Part shown: piece after piece, positions 8,540 through 17,591 of the stretch
How positions within the stretch are numbered: position 1 is the first letter of the stretch
Layout of the letters: every line of letters begins with the position of its first letter
Origin: Pseudomonas sp. DG56-2
Lineage (GTDB): Bacteria; Pseudomonadota; Gammaproteobacteria; Pseudomonadales; Pseudomonadaceae
Direction of reading: 5' to 3'
DNA: 64,000 bases
NCBI RefSeq assembly: GCF_004803755.1
Contig: NZ_CP032311.1
Coordinates: 5,730,001-5,794,000, forward strand
Notes under the pieces: model-generated
Database searches by the model: none
What the model saw: the letters and a program-made list of their open reading frames with translations, nothing else
What the model was told of the DNA's origin: nothing
Program-made: the position numbers and the translations under genes

Positions 8540-9169
8540 ATGTTCACACCTTCGAGCTACAAGGAAACCGACCTTTCCCAACTGCAACAGCAAATCGAAC
8601 AGACACGCTTGGCCGTTCTGGTTACTCACGGCGAGCAGGGTTTGCAGGCCAGTCACTTGCCGCTGTTGCTGGATCGTAGCAAGGGCAGCAACGGTACGCT
8701 TTATGGACACTTTGCCCGCGCCAATCGCCAATGGCAGGAATTGGCCGACGGCGCCGAGGCACTGGTGGTGTTTGCCGGTCCCGACGCCTACGTCAGTGCT
8801 GGCTATTATCCAAGCAAGCTTGAAGATCCCCGCACCGTGCCAACCTGGAACTACCAGGCCGTGCATGCCTGGGGTCAAGCCGAGGTGTTTCACGATGCCG
8901 AGCGTTTGCTCGATATCGTCCGCCGCTTGAGCGACCACCATGAACAGCGCCAGGCCAAACCTTGGTCGGTAGACGACGCACCCAGCGACTACATGGCCGG
9001 GATGCTCAAGGCCATTGTCGGTTTTGCGCTGCCTATCGATCGCCTGCAAGGTACCCGAAAACTCAGTCAGAACCGCTCAGCCGTCGATATCGAAGGCGTT
9101 CGCTCGGCCCTGGCCAACAGCTCTGATCCCATGGACAACCAACTGGCCACACTGATGCGCCAACCTTGA
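8540..9169 (+). CDS. PaiB-type FMN-binding (negative regulator-like) protein
   Basis: This 209-aa member of the FMN-binding split-barrel PaiB family starts MFTPSSYKETDLSQLQQQI and carries VTHGEQGLQASHLPLLL and GPDAYVSAGYYPSK segments typical of the family. In Bacillus, PaiB pairs with the acetyltransferase PaiA; here two GNAT genes follow at once (11 and 15 bp gaps), so the three form an operon. The start at 8540 has AAGGA upstream. The biochemical role of the family is poorly defined. Confidence 0.88.
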   Translation: MFTPSSYKETDLSQLQQQIEQTRLAVLVTHGEQGLQASHLPLLLDRSKGSNGTLYGHFARANRQWQELADGAEALVVFAGPDAYVSAGYYPSKLEDPRTVPTWNYQAVHAWGQAEVFHDAERLLDIVRRLSDHHEQRQAKPWSVDDAPSDYMAGMLKAIVGFALPIDRLQGTRKLSQNRSAVDIEGVRSALANSSDPMDNQLATLMRQP

Positions 9170-9180
9170 GGGAACCTGCT

Positions 9181-9627
9181 ATGCCAACCGTAACTATTCG
9201 TCCCGTCTGCGCTGACGACCACAATGTCTGGCTGCCACTCTGGCAGGCTTATCTGAGCTTCTACGAAACCCATCTTGACGACGAAGTGACAGCAGTGGCC
9301 TGGGAGCGCATGCTTGATCCAGGTGAGCCCACCAATGCCGCGCTGGCCTGGGTCGATGGCAAGGCAGTAGGCATGGTTCATTGGATCTATCATCGATCCA
9401 ACTGGAGCATCGAGAACGCATGCTACCTGCAGGATCTGTTTGTCCGAAGCGAACAACGTGGCCTCGGCGTTGGCCGCCAATTGATCGAATTTGTTTACGC
9501 CACCGCCCGCGAAGCTGGCTGCGCCAAGGTTCACTGGCTGACCCACGAAACCAACGCCACCGCAATCAGTCTCTACGAACAGGTTGCCGAGCGTCCTGGG
9601 TTTATCCAGTTTCGCAAACCGTTGTAA
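9181..9627 (+). CDS. GNAT-family N-acetyltransferase (first of two)
   Basis: This 148-aa single-domain GNAT protein has the acetyl-CoA loop SEQRGLGVGRQLIEF at about residues 88-102 (R/Q-x-x-G-x-G/A pattern) and the C-terminal HWLTHETNATAISLYEQV helix. Second gene of the paiB operon. The substrate is unknown; the pairing with PaiB recalls PaiA, which acetylates spermidine and related amines, but that is only an analogy. Confidence 0.87.
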   Translation: MPTVTIRPVCADDHNVWLPLWQAYLSFYETHLDDEVTAVAWERMLDPGEPTNAALAWVDGKAVGMVHWIYHRSNWSIENACYLQDLFVRSEQRGLGVGRQLIEFVYATAREAGCAKVHWLTHETNATAISLYEQVAERPGFIQFRKPL

Positions 9628-9642
9628 ACCTGGAGCCTTCAC

Positions 9643-10317
9643 ATGAGTGCATCGTTGAACTGGCACCCGGCCAAACGTCCGCAAGCCAAAACCCTGGTAG
9701 GTCGCTTCATTCGCCTGGAGAAACTCGATCCCCGGCGCGATCGTGAAGACCTCTGGCAGGTGTTTCAAGGACCGGAATCGGACCCCACGCTCTGGGACTA
9801 TCTTGCCTACGGCCCCTTTACTGAACGAGAAGACTTCGACCATTGGCTTGATAGCAACGCAGCCAGCAGCGATCCGCTGTTCTACAGCGTCATTGATCTG
9901 GCCAGTGGCCAGGCTCAAGGGATTCTCAGCTTGATGTCCATCGTGCCCGACCAAGGCCGCATCGAGATCGGCCATATTGCCTTTGGCGCAGCCATGCAAC
10001 GCTCACCCAAGGGCACAGAGGCCGTATACCTGCTGGGTAAGTTGGGGTTCGAACTGGGCAACCGCCGCCTGGAGTGGAAGTGCAATAACGACAACGCCCG
10101 TTCAAAAAGAGCAGCCGAACGCTTCGGCTTCAGCTTCGAAGGCGTGTTTCGCAAGCACATGGTGATTAAGGATCGTAACCGCGACACAGCCTGGTTCTCG
10201 ATTACCGACGATGAATGGCCTGCGATTGCGGCAGGCTTTGAGCGCTGGCTAGGGGAAGACAACCAGCGACCAACAGGCCAGCTGCTCACACTGCAAGCCT
10301 GCCGGAGTGCCCGCTAG
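9643..10317 (+). CDS. RimJ/RimL-type GNAT acetyltransferase (second of two)
   Basis: This 224-aa protein resembles the RimJ/RimL branch of GNAT enzymes: GRFIRLEKLDPRRDREDLW at the N-terminus, then GHIAFGAAMQRSPKGTEAVY in the acetyl-CoA region and NDNARSKRAAERFGFSFEG in the C-terminal motif. It is the last gene of the paiB operon, 15 bp after the first GNAT gene. The physiological substrate is not known. Confidence 0.87.
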   Translation: MSASLNWHPAKRPQAKTLVGRFIRLEKLDPRRDREDLWQVFQGPESDPTLWDYLAYGPFTEREDFDHWLDSNAASSDPLFYSVIDLASGQAQGILSLMSIVPDQGRIEIGHIAFGAAMQRSPKGTEAVYLLGKLGFELGNRRLEWKCNNDNARSKRAAERFGFSFEGVFRKHMVIKDRNRDTAWFSITDDEWPAIAAGFERWLGEDNQRPTGQLLTLQACRSAR

Positions 10318-10372
10318 CGTTGGCGTATAAACTTCGCAGCGGGCTGTGCTCGCTGCTATCGCAGACCTAGGC

Positions 10373-10397
10373 AAAAAAAGGGGAGCAAATGCTCCCC
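10373..10397 (-). terminator. Intrinsic terminator after oadA
   Basis: On the minus strand a perfect 7-bp stem GGGGAGC/GCTCCCC with a 4-nt loop is followed by seven T residues. It lies just past the oadA stop. Confidence 0.92.
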
Positions 10398-10431
10398 AGA
10401 GGTTAACCGCTTGTAGATGAAGGCGTGTAAA

Positions 10432-12240
10432 TCAGCCTTCGATCTCGATCAGGATCTCGCCCGGGTTCACGCGGTCGCCCTTGGCCACGTGAATGGCAGT
10501 GACCTTGCCGGCGATGGCCGCCTGGACTTCAGTCTCCATCTTCATCGCTTCGGTAATCAGTACGGGCTGACCAGCCTTGACCATGTCACCTTCCTTGACC
10601 AGCACATCGACGATGTTGCCCGGCATGGTGGTGCTGACATGACCCGGTGCGCTGGCCTGCTTACGCTTGCTGCTCCCGCCGCCAACGAATTCATTGAGCG
10701 GCTCAAACACCACCTCCTCCGGCATGCCGTCAATGGACAGGTAGAAGTGACGCTTGCCTTCAGCCTTGACGCCAACCCCAGTGATATCAACGCGGTAGGT
10801 CTCACCGTGAACGTCGATAACGAATTCGGTTGGCACACCTTCACCACCGGCCGATGCCACCGCGCCGGCCTCAGGAATTGGCAGCAGCACTTCTGGGGTC
10901 AGGGTGCCGGCTTCACGCTCTTCGAGGAACTTGCGCCCGATATCCGGGAACATGGCGAACGTCAGCACGTCCTCTTCGGACTTGGCCAGGTTGCCGATAT
11001 CGGCACGCAGCTTGGCCATTTCCGGCTTGAGCAGGTCTGCCGGACGCACATCGATAACGTCTTCACTACCGATGGCCTGGCGACGCAGATTCTCATCGAC
11101 CACACCTGGCGCTTTGCCGTAGCCGCCTTGCAAGTACAGCTTTACTTCGTTGGTGATAGTCTTGTAACGCTCACCTGCCAACACGTTGAAGAACGCTTGG
11201 GTACCGACGATCTGCGAGGTTGGCGTAACCAGCGGTGGGAAACCCAGGTCTTCACGCACGCGCGGGATTTCAGCCAGCACTTCGCTCATGCGGTTGAGAG
11301 CGCCCTGCTCCTTGAGCTGGTTGGCCAGATTGGAAATCATTCCGCCTGGAACCTGGTTTACTTGAACGCGGGTGTCGACAGAGGTGAACTCGCTTTCGAA
11401 CTGGTGGTACTTCTTGCGCACGGCATAGAAGTACAGGCCGATTTCCTGCAGTAGCTCCAAGTCCAGGCCGGTGTCGAACTCGCTACCCTTGAGGGCGGCC
11501 ACCATCGACTCGGTACCTGGATGGCTGGTGCCCCAGGCAAAGCTGGAGATGGCCGTGTCGATATGATCGGCACCATTCTCGATCGCTTTGAGCTGACACA
11601 TGGCGGCCAGGCCAGCGGTGTCATGAGAGTGAACGAACACTGGCAGTGACTGCTCGGCTTTCAAAGCCTTGACCAATTCGCCGGTGGCATAAGGGGTCAG
11701 CAGGCCCGCCATGTCCTTGATCGCGACCGAATCGCACCCCATGGCTTCCATCTGCTTGGCCTGAGCGACGAAAGCGTCGATGGTGTGTACAGGGCTGGTG
11801 GTGTAGGCGATGGTGCCCTGGGCGTGCTTGCCGGCAGCCTTGACCGCTTCAATGGCCACGCGCAGGTTCCGCACGTCGTTCATGGCATCGAAGATACGGA
11901 ACACATCGATACCGTTGACAGCGGCTTTAGCCACGAAGGCTTTGACCACGTCATCACTGTAGTGACGGTAGCCCAGCAGGTTCTGGCCGCGCAGCAGCAT
12001 CTGCAGGCGAGTGTTAGGCAGCGCAGCACGAAGTTTGCGCAAACGCTCCCACGGATCTTCCTTGAGGAAACGCACGCAGGCGTCGAAAGTCGCCCCGCCC
12101 CAGACTTCCAGCGACCAGTAGCCGACTTTGTCGAGCTTGTCGCAGATCGGCAGCATGTCATCGGTACGCATGCGAGTGGCCAGCAGGGACTGGTGGGCGT
12201 CGCGCAGGATTGTGTCTGTAACAAAGATCTTCTTGGACAT
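10432..12240 (-). CDS. oadA: Pyruvate carboxylase subunit B (carboxyltransferase plus biotin domain)
   Basis: This 602-aa protein carries the carboxyltransferase domain (VTDTILRDAHQSLLATR near residue 6, onward to about 470) and a C-terminal biotinyl domain. The biotin lysine is K567 in EAMKMETEV. With the product of the next gene upstream it forms the two-subunit pyruvate carboxylase that makes oxaloacetate from pyruvate. The oadA name comes from similarity to oxaloacetate decarboxylase alpha; the absence of membrane beta and gamma subunits points to pyruvate carboxylase. Start at 12240, 11 bp after the pycA stop. Confidence 0.93.
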   Translation of the reverse strand: MSKKIFVTDTILRDAHQSLLATRMRTDDMLPICDKLDKVGYWSLEVWGGATFDACVRFLKEDPWERLRKLRAALPNTRLQMLLRGQNLLGYRHYSDDVVKAFVAKAAVNGIDVFRIFDAMNDVRNLRVAIEAVKAAGKHAQGTIAYTTSPVHTIDAFVAQAKQMEAMGCDSVAIKDMAGLLTPYATGELVKALKAEQSLPVFVHSHDTAGLAAMCQLKAIENGADHIDTAISSFAWGTSHPGTESMVAALKGSEFDTGLDLELLQEIGLYFYAVRKKYHQFESEFTSVDTRVQVNQVPGGMISNLANQLKEQGALNRMSEVLAEIPRVREDLGFPPLVTPTSQIVGTQAFFNVLAGERYKTITNEVKLYLQGGYGKAPGVVDENLRRQAIGSEDVIDVRPADLLKPEMAKLRADIGNLAKSEEDVLTFAMFPDIGRKFLEEREAGTLTPEVLLPIPEAGAVASAGGEGVPTEFVIDVHGETYRVDITGVGVKAEGKRHFYLSIDGMPEEVVFEPLNEFVGGGSSKRKQASAPGHVSTTMPGNIVDVLVKEGDMVKAGQPVLITEAMKMETEVQAAIAGKVTAIHVAKGDRVNPGEILIEIEG

Positions 12241-12251
12241 TATGGGTTTCC

Positions 12252-13667
12252 TCACAGGCCTGCGTGGGCGGCAATGGCGGCAGCGATGGCCAGGGCCAGC
12301 TCTTCGGGTTTGCGCTTGATCGAGTAGTTGGTCAGTTCCGGATGGCTTTCAACGAAGCTGGTATTGAACTGACCGCTGCGGAACTCCGGATTACGCAGGA
12401 TTTCCTGGTAATAGGCGGCAGTGGTCTTCACCCCTTGCACGCGCATGTCATCCAGGGCGCGCAGGCCGCGGTCCATGGCTTCTTCCCAGGTCAATGCCCA
12501 CACCACAAGTTTCAGGCACATGGAGTCGTAAAACGGTGGAATGGTATAGCCGGTATAGATCGCCGTATCGGTACGTACGCCGGGGCCGCCTGGGGCGTAG
12601 TAACGCGTGATCTTGCCGAAGCTGGGGAGGAAGTTGTTCTTTGGGTCTTCAGCATTGATCCGGAACTGCAGAGCAAAGCCGCGGTGCTGAATATCTTCCT
12701 GCTTGACCGACAGCGGCAGGCCCGAAGCAATACGAATTTGCTCGCGAACGATGTCGATACCGGTGATTTCCTCGGTGATGGTGTGCTCCACCTGCACCCG
12801 GGTGTTCATTTCCATGAAGTACACTTCGCCTTCGGCGAGCAGGAACTCCACGGTGCCGGCGTTCTCATACCCCACGGCCTTGGCTGCGCGCACCGACAGG
12901 TCGCCAATATAGGCACGCTGTTCCGGGGTCAGTTGCGGGCTGGGGGCAATTTCGATCAGCTTCTGGTTGCGACGCTGAATCGAGCAGTCGCGCTCGAACA
13001 GATGCACAACATTACCGAAGCTGTCGCCAAGAATCTGGGCTTCGATGTGCTTGGGGTTGACGATGCATTTTTCCAGGAAGACTTCCGCCGAACCAAAAGC
13101 CTTGGTCGCCTCGGAAATCACCCGTGGGAATGCTTGTTCCAGTTCTTCGCGGCTGTTGCAGCGACGAATACCGCGGCCGCCGCCGCCGGAGGTTGCCTTG
13201 AGCATGACCGGGTAACCAATGCGGTCACCTTCCTCAAGTGCTTCGTGGATGTCCGCGACGTTGCCTTCTGTGCCTGGCGTTACCGGCACACCGGCCTTGA
13301 TCATGCTGCGGCGAGCTTCAGTCTTGTCACCCATGCGACGAATGACTTCCGCTGCCGGGCCGATGAACTTAATACCACGCTCAGCGCAGATGTCCGCAAG
13401 TTCAGCGTTCTCCGACAGAAAGCCATAACCGGGATGCAATGCATCACATCCGGTTTCCACTGCCAGGTTCACCAGCTTGCGCGGGTTCAAGTAGCCAGCC
13501 AGGGGCTCAGCACCAATGCTGTGCGCCTCATCAGCACGTTTGACGTGCAAGGCGTGGCGGTCGGCGTCGGAGTAGATCGCCACGGAGCGAATGCCCATCT
13601 CGGCGCAAGCACGCACGATCCGAACTGCAATTTCACCCCTGTTGGCGATCAGGATTTTTTTTATCAC
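12252..13667 (-). CDS. pycA: Pyruvate carboxylase subunit A (biotin carboxylase)
   Basis: This 471-aa ATP-grasp biotin carboxylase begins IKKILIANRGEIAVRIVRA and has the glycine-rich ATP loop SGGGGRGIR near residue 165 and EMNTRVQVEH near 290. The chosen start is GTG at 13667, which gives the standard family N-terminus; upstream in-frame ATGs would add a non-conserved extension. It heads an operon with oadA and is divergent from a LysR gene that probably controls it. Confidence 0.92.
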   Translation of the reverse strand: MIKKILIANRGEIAVRIVRACAEMGIRSVAIYSDADRHALHVKRADEAHSIGAEPLAGYLNPRKLVNLAVETGCDALHPGYGFLSENAELADICAERGIKFIGPAAEVIRRMGDKTEARRSMIKAGVPVTPGTEGNVADIHEALEEGDRIGYPVMLKATSGGGGRGIRRCNSREELEQAFPRVISEATKAFGSAEVFLEKCIVNPKHIEAQILGDSFGNVVHLFERDCSIQRRNQKLIEIAPSPQLTPEQRAYIGDLSVRAAKAVGYENAGTVEFLLAEGEVYFMEMNTRVQVEHTITEEITGIDIVREQIRIASGLPLSVKQEDIQHRGFALQFRINAEDPKNNFLPSFGKITRYYAPGGPGVRTDTAIYTGYTIPPFYDSMCLKLVVWALTWEEAMDRGLRALDDMRVQGVKTTAAYYQEILRNPEFRSGQFNTSFVESHPELTNYSIKRKPEELALAIAAAIAAHAGL

Positions 13668-13856
13668 TGGAGTATTCCCAAGGCCGCTAGAACAAACGAG
13701 CCGGCGGTGCCGGTCGGCGCGTGACCAGTCGTCGCTGGCCAGTCGCATCTTTAACTTAGCGCTGTCTCTGGATAAACAAAAATCAATATTTATTAGGGTG
13801 TGCATTAGCAAAAGCTTATAGTGCTGTTACAGGGTTTTGCTGGAGCACCAGGAAAA

Positions 13857-14819
13857 ATGCGTAAGTCATTGATGCGTATGACATTGCGTCAATTGCAGAT
13901 CTTCAATGAGGTCTGTGATTTGCGTTCGTACAGTCGCGCAGCTGCAGAGATGAATTTGACGCAACCCGCCGTTAGTCTACAAATCCGCCAGCTCGAAGAA
14001 CTGGTGGGGCAGCCCTTGTTCGAGTACGTCGGAAAAAAGCTCTATTTGACCGAGGCAGCAGAAGCGCTTCAACGCGCTAGCCGCGATATATTCGGCCGCC
14101 TCGAAAGCCTCGATATGCAGCTTTCCGACATGCAGGGCTCACTACAAGGGCAACTGAAGCTTGCGGTGGAGTCGAGCGCCAAGTACTTCGTCCCGCACTT
14201 GTTTGCCGCCTTCAAGCGCATGCATCCTGAGGTTAACCTGACACTCAACGTGGTCAACCGTGCCCAGGCTATCCGCCGCCTCTCGGACAACCGGGACGAC
14301 TTGATCATCATGTCCATGGTGCCACAGGACATGGGCCTCGAATTCCTGCCATTCCTCAACAATCCAATCGTCGCCGTCGCCCCTCCCGACCACCCACTGT
14401 GCAAGCTGGAAAACCTGCGCCTGCAGGATCTGGAGCCGCATACTCTACTGGTTCGCGAGCAAGGCTCGGGAACACGCAAGGCCTGCGAGGAGTACTTCAA
14501 GGAAAAGCGCGTGCACTTCGCCCAGACCCTGGAGGTGGCTTCGACCGATGCCCAGCGCGAGTGCGTAATTGCAGGCCTGGGCATTGCCCTGCTGACTCGC
14601 CATGCGCTTAACCTGGAGTTGGCTACCGGCGTACTACGGGAGCTACCCGTTGAAGAGCTGCCGCTTTATCGCAGTTGGTGCGTGGTGCAGGCCAAGGCAA
14701 AACGGCAATCACCGGTGGCCTTGGCCTTTCTAGCATTCATTCGCAGCGAACGTGCGCAAATCAGCACACTTGTTGAGCGTTTTTCGGGGACTCTGCCGCA
14801 GATACCTGCCACAGGTTAA
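13857..14819 (+). CDS. LysR-family regulator divergent from pycA-oadA
   Basis: This 320-aa LysR regulator has its helix-turn-helix in LRQLQIFNEVCDLRSYSRAA and LTQPAVSLQIRQLEELVGQ (residues about 8-60) and an effector-binding domain from about 95. The ATG at 13857 has CAGGA upstream. The 189-bp divergent gap to pycA suggests it regulates the pyruvate carboxylase operon. Its 3' end overlaps a small gene on the opposite strand by 59 bp. Confidence 0.9.
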   Translation: MRKSLMRMTLRQLQIFNEVCDLRSYSRAAAEMNLTQPAVSLQIRQLEELVGQPLFEYVGKKLYLTEAAEALQRASRDIFGRLESLDMQLSDMQGSLQGQLKLAVESSAKYFVPHLFAAFKRMHPEVNLTLNVVNRAQAIRRLSDNRDDLIIMSMVPQDMGLEFLPFLNNPIVAVAPPDHPLCKLENLRLQDLEPHTLLVREQGSGTRKACEEYFKEKRVHFAQTLEVASTDAQRECVIAGLGIALLTRHALNLELATGVLRELPVEELPLYRSWCVVQAKAKRQSPVALAFLAFIRSERAQISTLVERFSGTLPQIPATG

Positions 14820-14979
14820 TCGCCTTCAACTCCGGGTAGTCGGCGATTTCCTGGAGCAGGCGACGCTGCTCGGAGTAACTTTCAATCGCGCGGCGAAACT
14901 CCATGCGGCGCTGATCTTTCTCCTGTTGCTTGCGGGACTTGGCGCTGGGCTGATACGAGCCATCGAATTCACGAGCCAT
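14761..14979 (-). CDS. Small charged conserved hypothetical protein, antisense to the LysR 3' end
   Basis: This 72-aa frame starts MAREFDGSYQPSAKSRKQQE and continues with a strongly charged helix (KDQRRMEFRRAIESYSEQRR). There is no signal peptide or membrane segment. The ATG at 14979 has GGAGAT upstream. I recall similar small proteins at this place in other pseudomonads but no function. The last 59 bp overlap the end of the convergent LysR gene, so their messages are complementary there. Confidence 0.65.
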   Translation of the reverse strand: MAREFDGSYQPSAKSRKQQEKDQRRMEFRRAIESYSEQRRLLQEIADYPELKAINLWQVSAAESPKNAQQVC

Positions 14980-15090
14980 TGCATATCTCCCTGATCGAGT
15001 GCGGGAGTTTCAGCCTGACCTCGCGGCATTACGGTTTGGCGGCGTGCCAATGACAAATCGATGAACCCGAAGAGCCAGGGTAAATCCGTA

Positions 15091-15957
15091 TCAGTCGTCC
15101 ATTGCCTTGATCGACTTGGGCGACAAACGCAGGCTGCGCAAGCTGCGCTTAACGCTCTTGAGGTGATTGACCAAGCTTGGGCCACGCGCCATGGCCACGC
15201 CCATGGCGAGCACATCGATCACCACCAAGTGCGCAATACGCGACGTCAGAGGAGTATAGATTTCGGTATCTTCGTGCACGTCGATGGCCAGATTGACCGT
15301 CGACAATTCAGCCAGAGGCGTCTGACTAGGGCACAGTGTAATCAACGTGGCCCCGCTCTCACGCACCAGGTTGGCCGTAATCAGCAAGTCCTTCGAGCGA
15401 CCCGACTGGGAAATACAGATAGCTACATCGCCAGGCTTGAGCGTTACCGCCGACATCGCCTGCATGTGCGGGTCGGAGTAAGCTGCCGCCGTAAGCAGCA
15501 GGCGGAAAAACTTGTGCTGGGCGTCCGCCGCTACCGCACCGGAAGCGCCAAAGCCGTAGAACTCGACGCGCTGGGCCTGGGCCATGGCGGACACTGCCCG
15601 CTGCAGGGCCTGGGGATCGAGATGCTCGCGCACTTCCATCAGGGTGTGCAGTGTAGTGTCGAAAATCTTAAGGCTATAGTCGGCGACCGAGTCGTCTTCA
15701 TGAATGGCAAACTGGCCAAAACTGGCGCCGGCCGCCAGGCTTTGTGCCAGCTTGAGCTTGAGATCCTGGAACCCTGAGCAACCAATGGCGCGACAAAAAC
15801 GTACGATGGTCGGCTCGCTGATTCCAACGCTGTGGGCAAGATCGGCCATGGAGCTGTGCATGACGGCTGCTGGATCCAGCAGCACATGATCGGCAACCTT
15901 GAGTTCCGATTTGCGTAGCAGATGGCGCGACTGGGCGATGTGTTGCAACAGATTCAA
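15091..15957 (-). CDS. hexR: RpiR/HexR-family regulator divergent from zwf
   Basis: This 288-aa protein has an N-terminal RpiR helix-turn-helix (VADHVLLDPAAVMHSSMADLAHSVGISEPTIVR, residues about 22-55) and a C-terminal sugar-isomerase (SIS) domain at about 125-260, with VEFYGFGASGAVAADAQHKF and ICISQSGRSKDLL. HexR proteins sense 2-keto-3-deoxy-6-phosphogluconate and repress zwf and Entner-Doudoroff genes. A HexR-type palindrome lies between this gene and zwf. Pseudomonads often carry a second hexR-zwf pair, so this may be the paralogue rather than the main HexR. Confidence 0.85.
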   Translation of the reverse strand: MNLLQHIAQSRHLLRKSELKVADHVLLDPAAVMHSSMADLAHSVGISEPTIVRFCRAIGCSGFQDLKLKLAQSLAAGASFGQFAIHEDDSVADYSLKIFDTTLHTLMEVREHLDPQALQRAVSAMAQAQRVEFYGFGASGAVAADAQHKFFRLLLTAAAYSDPHMQAMSAVTLKPGDVAICISQSGRSKDLLITANLVRESGATLITLCPSQTPLAELSTVNLAIDVHEDTEIYTPLTSRIAHLVVIDVLAMGVAMARGPSLVNHLKSVKRSLRSLRLSPKSIKAMDD

Positions 15958-16001
15958 GGGCAGGACTCGGTTATGATCGACTGACCGGGTTGTAGCTTTC
16001 T

Positions 16002-16016
16002 TGTAGTTATACTACA
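16002..16016. promoter_or_regulatory. HexR-type operator between hexR and zwf
   Basis: TGTAGTTATACTACA is a palindrome that fits the published HexR pattern TGTAATWWWATTACA with two compensating changes. It lies 45 bp before both divergent start codons. Repression of zwf and autoregulation are inferred. Confidence 0.8.
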
Positions 16017-16060
16017 TGACCGGCGACCCGCCCAGCTAAACGAACTGTGAGAGTAGTGAT

Positions 16061-17503
16061 TTGACTATCCCGTGCGACATCATGGTGTTCGGCGGCACCG
16101 GTGACCTGGCCCTGCATAAGCTACTTCCGGCGCTCTATCACCTGTATCGCGAGGGCCGTCTCCATATTGCCGTACGCATCATTGCCCTGGCCCGGCGCAA
16201 CCTGCCACGCAGCGAATACCTGAAGCTGGTGGAACGCCACTGTCGCGCGCAAATTGCCCGCAATGACTTCGATGAAGATGTCTGGGCACGCTTTTGCGCG
16301 CGTCTGGACTACTTCTCCATGGATGCCGCCCAAAGCGCCGACTTTGGCCGTCTGGCGCGGTTTCTTGGCGAAGCCGGCGGCTTGACTCGCGTTTACTACC
16401 TCGCTACTGCCCCGAACCTGTTCGTACCCATCGCCAACCATCTGAAAGTGTCGGGTCTGGCCGATAATGAGGCGCGCATCGTTCTGGAAAAGCCTATCGG
16501 CCACTCGCTGGAATCGGCCACGGCTATCAACCAGGCCATCGGCGCAGTTTTCGATGAGTCACAGGTTTTTCGAATCGACCACTACTTGGGCAAGGAAACC
16601 GTGCAGAACCTCATGGCGCTGCGCTTTGCCAATGCCCTGCTCGAACCGGTATGGCGTAACAGCCAGATCGATCATGTTCAGATCAGCGTCTGCGAAACGC
16701 TCGGCGTGGAAAATCGCGGCGCCTATTACGACCGTGCCGGCGCCACCCGCGACATGCTGCAGAACCACCTACTACAGCTACTTTGCCTCGTCGCAATGGA
16801 GCCACCCGCGCAGTTCGAAGCCGAGGCTGTGCGTGATGAAAAGGTAAAGATCCTGCGAGCGCTGAAGCCGATCTGCGGTCAGGACGTGCAAGACAAAACC
16901 GTACGCGGCCAATACGGTGCGGGCAAGATCGGCGGGCAAGAGGTTCCTGCGTACTACTTCGAGAAAGATGTCGATAACGACAGTGATACCGAAACGTTCG
17001 TCGCCGTTGAAGCCCATATAGAAAACTGGCGCTGGGCCGGCGTGCCCTTCTACCTGCGCACCGGCAAGCGTATGGGTAAGCGCTCCTCGCAGATTGTCAT
17101 CCAGTTCAAACCCGTGCCTCATCGCCTGTTCGAGGGCGACCAGGCTAACCAGTTGCTGATCCAATTGCAGCCCGATGAGCGCATCAGCCTGCAAATGATG
17201 ACCAAAACGCCCGGCAAGGGGATGCGCCTGGAGCCCGTCGAACTGAATTTGAACCTGGCGCAGGTATTCGGCCAGACACGCCGATGGGATGCCTACGAGC
17301 GCTTGCTGCTGGATGTGCTCTCAGGCGACTCGACCCTATTCATGCGCCGTGATGAAGTCGAAGCGGCGTGGACCTGGATCGACCCAATCCTCAATGGCTG
17401 GCAGGAGCACTTTCAGGCCCCACGTCCTTATCCTGCCGGCGCCAACGGACCTGAGCAGGCTCATAGCCTGCTGGCACGCCAAAGCCGCGCCTGGCACGAC
17501 TGA
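16061..17503 (+). CDS. zwf: Glucose-6-phosphate 1-dehydrogenase
   Basis: This 480-aa enzyme oxidises glucose 6-phosphate to 6-phosphogluconolactone with NAD(P)+. It has the N-terminal dinucleotide fold (MVFGGTGDLALHKLLPALY) and the catalytic RIDHYLGKETVQNL near residue 172. The start is TTG at 16061 after GAGAGTAG; the next ATG (16082) would cut into the nucleotide fold. The GGTGDLALHKL form differs from the more usual GASGDLTKRKL, consistent with a divergent paralogue. It is regulated through the HexR-type site at 16002. Confidence 0.9.
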   Translation: MTIPCDIMVFGGTGDLALHKLLPALYHLYREGRLHIAVRIIALARRNLPRSEYLKLVERHCRAQIARNDFDEDVWARFCARLDYFSMDAAQSADFGRLARFLGEAGGLTRVYYLATAPNLFVPIANHLKVSGLADNEARIVLEKPIGHSLESATAINQAIGAVFDESQVFRIDHYLGKETVQNLMALRFANALLEPVWRNSQIDHVQISVCETLGVENRGAYYDRAGATRDMLQNHLLQLLCLVAMEPPAQFEAEAVRDEKVKILRALKPICGQDVQDKTVRGQYGAGKIGGQEVPAYYFEKDVDNDSDTETFVAVEAHIENWRWAGVPFYLRTGKRMGKRSSQIVIQFKPVPHRLFEGDQANQLLIQLQPDERISLQMMTKTPGKGMRLEPVELNLNLAQVFGQTRRWDAYERLLLDVLSGDSTLFMRRDEVEAAWTWIDPILNGWQEHFQAPRPYPAGANGPEQAHSLLARQSRAWHD

Positions 17504-17591
17504 AGGTTTTCCTGCTGAATCTGACAGCCTCTATTGCTCGATGATGGACCTGCAATCCGCATTGCAAACCCTTTATCGAGGAATGAAAGAT

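Noticed and set aside
10417..11454. A 345-codon open frame on the plus strand
   Set aside because: It is antisense to oadA; the opposite strand has the carboxyltransferase and biotin domains.
12264..13724. A 486-codon open frame on the plus strand
   Set aside because: It lies antisense to pycA, lacks a ribosome site and any known domain, and is the usual GC-rich shadow of a real gene.
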